From Coriobacteriales bacterium (GTDB taxonomy: Bacteria; Actinomycetota; Coriobacteriia; Coriobacteriales; UBA8131), in the NCBI GenBank assembly GCA_031282085.1, contig JAITEK010000155.1, positions 1 through 24,253 of the forward strand: DNA of 24,253 nt, written 5' to 3'. This document shows, piece by piece, positions 6,899 to 15,066 of the stretch. The notes beneath the pieces were generated by a model, which searched no databases, was not told the origin of the DNA, and saw only the letters and a program-made list of their open reading frames with translations. The first letter of the stretch is position 1. Every line of letters starts with the position of its first letter. The position numbers were made by a program, and so were the translations under genes.

Positions 6899-9800
6899 TC
6901 AGCTTATGTCTGTGGGGCTGTCTGTCGGTTCTGTTTGTTCTTGAGCTCCGTTCTTGCGGCACAGGGTTATGAGTAGGAGTTCTATGACGAGCAGAGCGGT
7001 GAAGAGGACGGTGTAGGCGTTGATCCATGTCCAGAGGGGTTTTGAGCCGTCTATGAGCACAAACAGTACGGCGCCCGCAAGACTGAGGAGGGTGAGCAGG
7101 AGGAGTGCTCCTCTTGTATATGAGAGTACGGCGCGCCGTACCCATGCTTCGAGAGTGGTACAGAGCGTAACCGCAAGCCCCAGGATCACCAGGATCAGGC
7201 TGAGGAGTGAGCCGGCCTCTTGCGGGGTCGCGCCCGGCTTGTCTTGCGAACGCGCCTCGCTGGATGTGTCGGAGGGTGCCTGTGGGGAGGCGCCTGCGCC
7301 TGTGGCCTGGCCGTTGCCTGCAGAAGGCTCAAAGGGTCGGGACAGCCACTTGGCTTGGTCGTTGAACCCGGCGAGGCCCTCCTCCCCATCTGCACTCCAC
7401 TCGGCGTACAGCGTTATATCGTAGGCCGGCATGGTGTTCGTGGCAAAATCCCATGCGCTTTGCGGGCTCAGGCTCTTTGCCTGGTGCCAACTCAGGAGAC
7501 AGCAGTCCATGGCAATGGGCGAGGGCTGCGGCTCGGGCACCAACTGCCCAAACGCAACCACTACCGGCGGAGGCGTATGGCCGTGCCCGCAGCAGTCAAA
7601 AGTCACCGTATAGGAGTTAACCGCCCACTTGGCATACAGTTTGAGGGCGTTGTCGGGCATGGGGTCTGTGGCAAAGTCCCACCGGGCGTTGTCGGGAGTG
7701 GCGGGGTCGGTGTACCAACCCAGGAAGGTGTACCCTGCCTCGCTCGGTGCGGGCTGTGGCTCGGGCACCAACTGCGCGAAATCAACCGTTATCGAGGCGG
7801 GCGCCTGGCCGTGCCCCTGGGTGTCAAAACTCACAACGTGGGAGTTCAGCTGCCAGAGCGCATACAGCGTCATATCGCAGGCCGGCATGGTGTCCGTGGA
7901 AAAGTCCCACAAGGCGGGGTCGGCGCCGCCGGAGCCGCCGCCAGTCCCGCCGCCAGTCTCGACGCCGACGCTGCCGCCAGCCCCAGCGCCGCTCTCGCCA
8001 GCCAAATCGCTGTACCAACCTAGGAAGGTGTACCCCGTCTCGCTCGGCGCGGGATCAGGCTCGGGCACCGCCGCGAGGAAGGGCACCCGCACCGACGGAG
8101 GCGTGGCGCCGTAACCGTTCGCATCGAAGACAACCCGGTACTCGTTGACCTGCCAGGCCGCGTAAAGGGTGATGTCTTCGGTTACCGTATCGCTCGCAAA
8201 AGCCCACCGCTGCCCCGAATCGGCGTCGACGTACCATCCCGTCAGCGTGAACCCTGGTTGAGTGGGCGCGGGCCGCGGCTCATCAACCCATGAACCATGC
8301 GCTACCCACACCGGCGGCGGTGGCGTGCCGAGAGGGCCGGTCTCAAAAGTGACCCGATTGCTGGCGGCAGGATCACGGAACGTACCGTAGAGTGTGATGT
8401 TCTCCGCTGGCATGGTGTCTGCCTCAAAATCCCAGACCTGCTGGTGCTCCGTATCGGCATACCAACCCAGGAACAGCAGCGGGTCGGCCGCGGGAGGAGC
8501 GGGTTCGGGCACCGGTTCGCCATAGGGAACCGTAACCGGGGCGGGCGGCTTAACCACACCCTCCGTCTCAAAACGCACGTCGTATTCCTTAACGCACCAA
8601 TGTGCGTACAGGGTGAGCGCGTTGTCCGGCATGGTGTTTTTGTCAAACTCCCATTTGCTCTCATCTGTGCAGGCAGGGTCCGTATACCACCCCTCCAGGA
8701 TGTAGCCCGACACCTCGGGCACGCGGGGTTCCGAGAGCCAGGCGCCCGGCACCGCCCACGCCTGCGGAGGAGCGACGGAAAGGCCCCCGACATCATAGGT
8801 AACGGGCCAGCTGCCCAGTGCGCGCCACTTGGCGATGAGGATCAGGTCGTGAGAGGGCATGGTCCTTTGGGCAAAGTCCCACGCGGGGCCAAAGTCGTAC
8901 TGGTCGGACACAAACCAACCCCCAAACTCAAAACCAGCTCGAGAAGGCATAACGGGCTGCGGCAGCTTAGCGCCAAAGGCGACCGAGCTCACACTGAGTA
9001 TGGCTCCCTGCCGCTCAAAGACAAAATAGACGTCGTAGGTAAGGGGCGCCCACTTGGCGTAAAGCCGCATGGTCGCGTTCACCGTGTCCGTCGCGAAATT
9101 CCACGCCTGCGTTGCGGCGCTGTCGCGGTACCAGCCCTCAAAGGCGTAGCCCTGCTCAAAAGGTTCGGGGGCAGGGCGGTTGATGAGGCTACCCGGGTTG
9201 GCCCAGGCAGCGGCGGGCGCTGTGCCGTGTCCGTTTGCGTCGAAGGTGACCTTAAAGGCGCTGATGGGCATCCACTTGGCGTACAGCGTAAGCTCGCTGG
9301 CAGGCATAAGGTCCGTGTCGAAGGCCCAACGCCGTGTGCCCGCCTCATCTTGGTACCAACCAGCAAATAGGAAGTCGGGGTCCGTTGGGTCGTAGGCCGG
9401 CTCGGTGACCTTAAAGCCACAGGCCAGGCTCAGGGGCTCGGGGGCACTCAACCAATTGCCCTTGCCGTTGAGGTTAAAGGTGACGGGGTTGAGGATCGGC
9501 GTCCACTTGGCGTACAGCGTGAGGGAAGTGCTCACGGGAGTGGGTGTGGCCTCACCGGCAAAAGCCCACTCATTGCCGGAGGTGCAGGGCTTGTCGGTGA
9601 ACCAGCCGCCGAACAGCCAACCCGCCTCGGTGGGCGGTTCGGGCCTTTCTGCGGCAGCGCCGGGCGTTACCCAGACGGGGGAGGGCGCCGTGCCATGCCC
9701 GTTGGCGTTAAAACTCAGCTTGCAGGCGTCTTCTGCCCGCCAGCTCGCGTAGAGCGTGATGTCGTGCGCCGGGACGGTGTTGGCCTTAAAGCCCCAGGCC

Positions 9801-12800
9801 TGCGTACAGGCGGCATCGGCGTACCAGCCGCCGAAGCGCCATCCCGCCTCGGCGGGCGCTGGTTGCGGCTCGGTGACAAAGGAGCCGAAGTCGAGCGTTT
9901 GCGCGGCAGGCGCAGCGCCGCCATGCCCTGCGGTGTTAAAGCTGACGACGTAGCGCTGGACCGTCCACTTCGCATACAGCGTCGTAACGCCGGCGGGGAC
10001 CACATCGGGGGCGCCCGCCTCAGCAAAAGCCCACTCCTGCCCGGGTGTGGCGGCCTTATCCTTGTACCATCCACCAAAGTCGTAGCCCTCCGCGGCAGGC
10101 TCGCCCGGCGGCATTATCGCGCTGCCGGGAGCGGTCTCACAGGGGCTGGGCGTCTCGCCACCCCGTCCGTTGAGGTCAAAGACAACCAGGGCCTGTACGT
10201 TCTTCCACCGTGCGTAGAGGCTGAGGTCGTGCGCTGGCATCACGGCGGTTGAGAAGTCCCACGGCATCGTGCAGCGCTCATCCACAAACCAACCGAAGAA
10301 CTCGTACCCCTCTGCCTGCGGGAGGGGTTGCGGCATGGTCAGCCGGTCGCCGGCCCTGGCGTTGAGGGGCGCGGGCGCGGTGCCGTGGCCGTTTGCGTTG
10401 AAGCTCACGAGGTAGAACTCGCCCGTGCGCCAGGCTGCGTACAGAGTGAGGTCCTGCGTCACCGGGGTGAGGGCAAACCGGTAGGCGTGCTCCTCGTCCT
10501 GAGCCGTGGCGCTGGTATACCATCCCAGGAAGGTGTAGCCGGAGGCGTAGGGAGGCGTGGGTTCAGCAACAGGATCGCCGTAGTCTACCGCGACGGGCGC
10601 CGGGGCCGTGCCATGGCCGTTGGTGTTGAACTCCACCGTAAGGCGCGCGTGCTCCCATTTGGCATACAGCGTGAGGTTGCTGGTAACAATGTTGGGAGAT
10701 GCGGCGTCCGCAAAGGCCCACGCGCTTTGTGGCGTGCAGCTCGGATCGGAGTACCAACCGCAAAACTCCCAGCCGAGCGCCTCGGGCGCAAACGGCTCGG
10801 CAAACGGCTCGGCGTGGCGCACGATAACGGAGGCGGGCGCTGCGCCGTGGCCCCTCGTGTCAAAGCTCACCGTGTAGACGTTGAGCTCCCACTTGGCATG
10901 CAACGTAAGGGCGTTGATGACCACATCGGAGGCAGGGTCAAAACCCGAATGCAGCGCCTCGTCGGTGCACCAACCCGCAAACCTCCACTGGTCGACGTTC
11001 TCAGGCGCCGAGGGCTCGCCGATGTGCTCAAAGAACCGCACGTAGCGCGGGCTGGGGGCGGGGGCCTCGCCGTGTCCGCCCATCTCAAACGAGACGCGGC
11101 TCGCCGCAAAACCACCCTCCTGCTCCTCGATGGACTCAGGGGCCCTTACGGTGTTGTCGTTGAGGAGCTGCCCACCCGCCTCAACCACGAGGGCGGCCTT
11201 CTCGGCGTTGAGGTCGATGAGGCCCTCGTTGCGCAGCGTAGCGCCCTGGGTTATCGTCAACGTGGCGTTCGGCACGATGCCCAGCGTGTCGCCCGGCCCC
11301 AAGACGGCGTCGTATGAGACCTGGGCGTCCCGCAGAAGCGTGATCGCCACGCTGTCCACCGAGTTTTCGGCCGCGCGCAGAGCCTCCAGGAGGTAACCGT
11401 AGTGCTCGATCCCCTCGCTCGCAATGACCCACCGGGCCTCGGCCTCGGCATTGGGCGCCCACAGCGAGGTAAACGAGAGCGGCTTTAGCACCGTGAGCCG
11501 CTGGCCGGCGAAGTAGGACTGCTGTGAGCTGTTGTCCCGCCAACCCATGAAGGCCCAGCCAACATGGTAGAGGGTCCCGCTTGAGGCAAGCATCACCTCG
11601 CTGCCCTCCAGATAAACGGCTGCGTCCCGGGGAGGCTCACCAGTGGTGGCGGGGTCTGTGTCGGCATGATAGCTCACCGTGTAATAGGGAAGCAGGATGT
11701 TGAGGGGGCCGTTGAGGTGCACGCGGCGTTCGGTATCCTCGTTGTCTACGTACAGGTGGTAAGTGCCGTCGGACGCCCGGCACACGGTCTCAAAAGAGCC
11801 TAGGGCCTTTTGGGCCAAGGTGATGGCGCCCGCACCGCCCGTACCGCCCGCATCCGGACGGAACTCAACAGCCCCTCGGTTCGCGGGCACACCGTCGATG
11901 GTGGTCTCAACGTGCAGCGTGTAGTAGTCCATCCGCACGGACATGAGGTTGGCCATAAAGCCGAGCCGCTCACCGGTGTCCGCCCCGTTCAGCCAAAGCT
12001 CATAGATGGTCTCGGTGTCTTCCCACGCAGTTGCCTGGTAGGCGCCCACGGAGAAAGCGGCCAGCGGCACATCCGCCGCGCCCGACCCCGCCGGAGCCTT
12101 GAGCAGCCCGCTGCCCAGCATGTCGGTGGGCACATCGTCGAGGCGCACATCAACGCGCACGGTATAGCGGCTCACCAGGACGCTGTTTTCGCCCTGGGCG
12201 AAGGCGAGCGCTTTGCCGGTGTCCTCGCCATCAACAAAAACGGACCACGCGCCCGTTGCGCCCTCAAGGGATTGCACCTGGTGGGTGAGGATATAGGAGC
12301 CAGTGCCCGCCCTGCTCATGGTGGCTTCCTCGCCGTTCGGCCCGATGATGATGACCTCCGCGGCATCTGTGGGTACGCCGTTTACAACGGTCTGGACGTA
12401 GGCGGAGTAGTAGTACACATTGGCGGCGGCGCCACCGAAAACAAGCGTCTCACCCGTGGAAGCGCCGTCAACGTACACGTCGTAGCTGCCACCGACGTCG
12501 TTTTCCTCCGCGATGTACGACCAGTTGCCCGCGCCATCCCCCGCGAGCGCAAAGACGGTATCACCCTGGCGCAACTCCACGCTGTTGGTCACAAAGGGCT
12601 GGCCGTCCTTAAAGGTATTCACCTGGGCAGCCACGTAACTGCGCGCCTCCGTAAAATCCGTACCCGTGATGTGGAGGTGCTCGGAGTCGGCCCGCACGCC
12701 GGCGGGCGCCATCCAGCTTGCCTCAAGCTCCACATCCCCGTAGGCACCTGCGAGCTCAACCTCCTGCCCGGGTCGGTAGAGGGTACCCTCAGACAGTCCC

Positions 12801-15052
12801 GTGCCTCCCTGGGGCGCAACCGTGACCCTCCAACCGACAAAGATGGAGGTACCATCCTTGGGCGCCGGCGCCATGGCAAGCCGCACGAAGTTGTCTACGT
12901 AGGTATACGAGCCTGCCGCGACCGGCGACGCCTCAACGGAACCGTTGTGGTAGGTGATGCGATTGTGGTTGAGGGACCACAGCGCGTAGTAGTCGACGTT
13001 GGCGTCCTGGGCCGAGCGCAGGTTGAGGAACTGCGTTTGCGTGGTGCCCAGCGCACTGTGCGCTTCGCCACGGTTCTCGCTCCAACCCTCAAAGTGGTAG
13101 CCGTTGCGAACAGGGGGTTGAGGATAGGGGTGTGACACGCTGTAGGTGGCGACAAAGGGGCTGTTGAGTGGCGCGCCGCTGTATTCGGTTGTGTCGCTCG
13201 CGTCGTAATTGCGCCAATAGGATACCGTGTAGGTGTTGGGCGTCCAATGGGCGTACAGGGTGCCATTCTCGGAGAAAGAGGTGTTGGTGGCCGCAGGGGT
13301 GAGGGCGCCGTTGGCGTCGATCAGGCACGTGCCGGCAGAGTCGCTTGCCGTCCAGTACCCGCTAAAGGTGTAGCCCGTACGGGTAGGCGGCTCGATCCTC
13401 GAGGTAGGGATCGTTGCCTCGGCATTGGCGTAATAGCCTGTGTCGTATTTGAGGTACAGGTAGTCGGTACCGCCGCCCCCGCTCTGCTTGTTGAGCGTTA
13501 TCTGGTACACATCAACCGACCAAAGCGCGTACAGGGTCTGGTTGGCACTCGCGCTGGCGTAGTCACTGGTCGCGCCGTAGGTTTTGGGGCCGTTGCGCAC
13601 GGAGGACCAACCTGCAAAGGTGTAGCCGGTGCGCGTAGGGGTGGCAGCCGTGACCCACTGCTTAAAGACGCCGGGACTGGTGTTGTCGAGGTCGCCCTGG
13701 TTGTAGACGTAATCGAACTCAGGGACCTTGCCCCGTATGCCACCGTTGACGTCGTAGCTGAGTTTGTACGCGGTAAGGAGTCGGGAGGTGGCCGCCTTCG
13801 CGTCGTTGGCCTCGGGCTTGGGCAGGTTGGGGAACTCGGAGCGGGCATAGAGGCTGCCGCCGGCTTCGGTTGCCACGCCGCCGTTGCCCATGTTGCCGCC
13901 TGCGCCGCCGTAGCCGCCCCAGGAATAGCCCACATCACCCGCGTAGAAGGAGGAGCGCGTGCCGCCGCCCTTTGTGCCGCCCGTGCCGCCGCCGCCGCCG
14001 CCGTCGGGCGATGGGTAGGCGCTTGGCCTGGAGGAAGTACCTCTCCAGGTGATGGCAGATCCACCACTTCCGCCACCACCACCACTTCCGCCGCCACCGC
14101 CGCCGGTGCCTACGGACGCGCCTGTGCCGCCACGTCCGCCGCCACCGCCGCCACCGCCGCCACCTATATTCACCCAGTGTGTAGTAGTCGTGTAAGGGCA
14201 GTTGCCCCCTTTGCTACCGGCAGCACCGGGGCTGCCGGCGTCTCCTCCACTCGCTGTGAGCTTTACCTCATCGAGAAGATAGAGGCTGCCGGCAGGGGCG
14301 GTATTGTTGGAGCCCGCCGTACCGCCTCCCCCATTCGCCCCATCGAACATGCCGGAACCCTGGGTCTTTCCGTCGCCTTTGATGAGCTGAGAAGTTACGG
14401 GGCCGCCTCTCGATCCTCCCGTCGCTGCGCCGTTTGCCCCCTTGGTGCCGATGCCGGCGCCGGCGCCACCTCCTCCCGCGCCTCCGGCGCCGCCTTGGCC
14501 ATCGTTGTTGTTGTAGTACCCATTCATGCCAGAGCCTGTGTAGACGTTGCCCACGCCGCCGTCTTCTCCCTGCGCGCCATTGCCGCCCTTGCCGCCCTTT
14601 ACCTTGAGCTCGCCGAAGCCGCGCAGGATGAGCCGTGCGCCGTTTGGCAAGTAGATGCCCGCCCCACCACCGCTCGTACCGGCGCCGGGGCCTCCGTTAA
14701 CGGTGAGCGTTACGCCTTTCTTGATGTAGATGACCACCACACCGCTTATCGCCAGGCCGTTTTGCCCGGGTGCGGTTGCCTTGAACTCTCTGTTGGCGGT
14801 AACCTTGTAGCACGCGTTGCTGAGCGTAGTCCCCACGGCCACGTTAAGCTCGGGGTAGCTTTCCCACGGCTCTGCCACCGGCGCCAACGGCGTCGCGTAG
14901 GCTTGCTCCTGGGGCGCCAGGAGGTTGAGGTCCGGTGTTACCAGACTGCCCAGATTGCCCAGGGTACCCAGGCCGTTGAATGCGATGACGACGCCGAGCA
15001 GCAGCGCCAACGCTTTGCGGGCAAAATGGGGGATTGCGCGGCGCCTATTCAT
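6899..15052 (-). CDS. Giant membrane-anchored surface protein with InlB-type repeats
   Basis: A 2,717-residue secreted protein, probably an adhesin or surface-layer-like protein; the function is inferred only from architecture. Residues 1-53 form a signal peptide ending PQEQAYA. Residues about 130-405 are glycine-rich with interspersed beta-strand segments. About 428-780 hold four divergent InlB B-type repeats. About 785-1126 hold four copies of an 80-residue module with a YDVYVDGxxTGE signature. One further InlB repeat follows, then a beta-helix-like stretch (about 1200-1316), then 16 tandem InlB-type (PF09479) repeats (about 1318-2553). The C-terminus has three hydrophobic segments near 2616-2635, 2646-2666 and 2676-2701 and no LPxTG sortase motif. 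The ATG has AGGA 9 bases upstream and follows the upstream paralogue by 14 bases, so they form an operon. Long plus-strand frames here are antisense to GC-rich codons. Confidence 0.93.
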   Translation of the reverse strand: MNRRRAIPHFARKALALLLGVVIAFNGLGTLGNLGSLVTPDLNLLAPQEQAYATPLAPVAEPWESYPELNVAVGTTLSNACYKVTANREFKATAPGQNGLAISGVVVIYIKKGVTLTVNGGPGAGTSGGGAGIYLPNGARLILRGFGELKVKGGKGGNGAQGEDGGVGNVYTGSGMNGYYNNNDGQGGAGGAGGGGAGAGIGTKGANGAATGGSRGGPVTSQLIKGDGKTQGSGMFDGANGGGGTAGSNNTAPAGSLYLLDEVKLTASGGDAGSPGAAGSKGGNCPYTTTTHWVNIGGGGGGGGGGRGGTGASVGTGGGGGGSGGGGGSGGSAITWRGTSSRPSAYPSPDGGGGGGTGGTKGGGTRSSFYAGDVGYSWGGYGGAGGNMGNGGVATEAGGSLYARSEFPNLPKPEANDAKAATSRLLTAYKLSYDVNGGIRGKVPEFDYVYNQGDLDNTSPGVFKQWVTAATPTRTGYTFAGWSSVRNGPKTYGATSDYASASANQTLYALWSVDVYQITLNKQSGGGGTDYLYLKYDTGYYANAEATIPTSRIEPPTRTGYTFSGYWTASDSAGTCLIDANGALTPAATNTSFSENGTLYAHWTPNTYTVSYWRNYDASDTTEYSGAPLNSPFVATYSVSHPYPQPPVRNGYHFEGWSENRGEAHSALGTTQTQFLNLRSAQDANVDYYALWSLNHNRITYHNGSVEASPVAAGSYTYVDNFVRLAMAPAPKDGTSIFVGWRVTVAPQGGTGLSEGTLYRPGQEVELAGAYGDVELEASWMAPAGVRADSEHLHITGTDFTEARSYVAAQVNTFKDGQPFVTNSVELRQGDTVFALAGDGAGNWSYIAEENDVGGSYDVYVDGASTGETLVFGGAAANVYYYSAYVQTVVNGVPTDAAEVIIIGPNGEEATMSRAGTGSYILTHQVQSLEGATGAWSVFVDGEDTGKALAFAQGENSVLVSRYTVRVDVRLDDVPTDMLGSGLLKAPAGSGAADVPLAAFSVGAYQATAWEDTETIYELWLNGADTGERLGFMANLMSVRMDYYTLHVETTIDGVPANRGAVEFRPDAGGTGGAGAITLAQKALGSFETVCRASDGTYHLYVDNEDTERRVHLNGPLNILLPYYTVSYHADTDPATTGEPPRDAAVYLEGSEVMLASSGTLYHVGWAFMGWRDNSSQQSYFAGQRLTVLKPLSFTSLWAPNAEAEARWVIASEGIEHYGYLLEALRAAENSVDSVAITLLRDAQVSYDAVLGPGDTLGIVPNATLTITQGATLRNEGLIDLNAEKAALVVEAGGQLLNDNTVRAPESIEEQEGGFAASRVSFEMGGHGEAPAPSPRYVRFFEHIGEPSAPENVDQWRFAGWCTDEALHSGFDPASDVVINALTLHAKWELNVYTVSFDTRGHGAAPASVIVRHAEPFAEPFAPEALGWEFCGWYSDPSCTPQSAWAFADAASPNIVTSNLTLYAKWEHARLTVEFNTNGHGTAPAPVAVDYGDPVAEPTPPYASGYTFLGWYTSATAQDEEHAYRFALTPVTQDLTLYAAWRTGEFYLVSFNANGHGTAPAPLNARAGDRLTMPQPLPQAEGYEFFGWFVDERCTMPWDFSTAVMPAHDLSLYARWKNVQALVVFDLNGRGGETPSPCETAPGSAIMPPGEPAAEGYDFGGWYKDKAATPGQEWAFAEAGAPDVVPAGVTTLYAKWTVQRYVVSFNTAGHGGAAPAAQTLDFGSFVTEPQPAPAEAGWRFGGWYADAACTQAWGFKANTVPAHDITLYASWRAEDACKLSFNANGHGTAPSPVWVTPGAAAERPEPPTEAGWLFGGWFTDKPCTSGNEWAFAGEATPTPVSTSLTLYAKWTPILNPVTFNLNGKGNWLSAPEPLSLACGFKVTEPAYDPTDPDFLFAGWYQDEAGTRRWAFDTDLMPASELTLYAKWMPISAFKVTFDANGHGTAPAAAWANPGSLINRPAPEPFEQGYAFEGWYRDSAATQAWNFATDTVNATMRLYAKWAPLTYDVYFVFERQGAILSVSSVAFGAKLPQPVMPSRAGFEFGGWFVSDQYDFGPAWDFAQRTMPSHDLILIAKWRALGSWPVTYDVGGLSVAPPQAWAVPGAWLSEPRVPEVSGYILEGWYTDPACTDESKWEFDKNTMPDNALTLYAHWCVKEYDVRFETEGVVKPPAPVTVPYGEPVPEPAPPAADPLLFLGWYADTEHQQVWDFEADTMPAENITLYGTFRDPAASNRVTFETGPLGTPPPPVWVAHGSWVDEPRPAPTQPGFTLTGWYVDADSGQRWAFASDTVTEDITLYAAWQVNEYRVVFDANGYGATPPSVRVPFLAAVPEPDPAPSETGYTFLGWYSDLAGESGAGAGGSVGVETGGGTGGGSGGADPALWDFSTDTMPACDMTLYALWQLNSHVVSFDTQGHGQAPASITVDFAQLVPEPQPAPSEAGYTFLGWYTDPATPDNARWDFATDPMPDNALKLYAKWAVNSYTVTFDCCGHGHTPPPVVVAFGQLVPEPQPSPIAMDCCLLSWHQAKSLSPQSAWDFATNTMPAYDITLYAEWSADGEEGLAGFNDQAKWLSRPFEPSAGNGQATGAGASPQAPSDTSSEARSQDKPGATPQEAGSLLSLILVILGLAVTLCTTLEAWVRRAVLSYTRGALLLLTLLSLAGAVLFVLIDGSKPLWTWINAYTVLFTALLVIELLLITLCRKNGAQEQTEPTDSPTDIS
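7390..11100 (-). repeat. Array of 16 tandem InlB B-type (Listeria-Bacteroides) repeats
   Basis: Units of 70-80 residues, or about 210-240 bases. The consensus runs VxFxxxGHGTAPAP, then EP-PP--GYTF-GWY, then WDFxTDTMPAxxITLYAKW. At DNA level the antisense of TLYAKW recurs as CTTGGC(G/A)TACAG roughly every 225 bases. Some units carry insertions or loss of consensus (units 14 and 16). Confidence 0.9.
7916..8003 (-). repeat. Glycine-rich insertion within InlB-type repeat 14
   Basis: About 27 residues rich in Gly, Ala and Thr split the GWYSDL...WDFSTDTMP core of repeat 14. The DNA is built from short GCCGCC/CCAGT units. No other repeat in the array has it. Confidence 0.75.
13836..14600 (-). repeat. 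Glycine-rich domain of the larger surface protein
   Basis: Encodes residues about 150-405, with runs such as GGGGGGGGGGRGGTG and several GGAGG-type units. Short beta segments such as SLYLLDEVKLTASGG separate them. A similar block is present in the upstream paralogue. Confidence 0.8.
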
Positions 15053-15066
15053 CTTTTGTGTTCCTA

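Noticed and set aside
7390..11100. Regular 225-base periodicity, first considered as a CRISPR array or tandem satellite
   Set aside because: Units are too long and diverged, and they encode an uninterrupted repeat protein.
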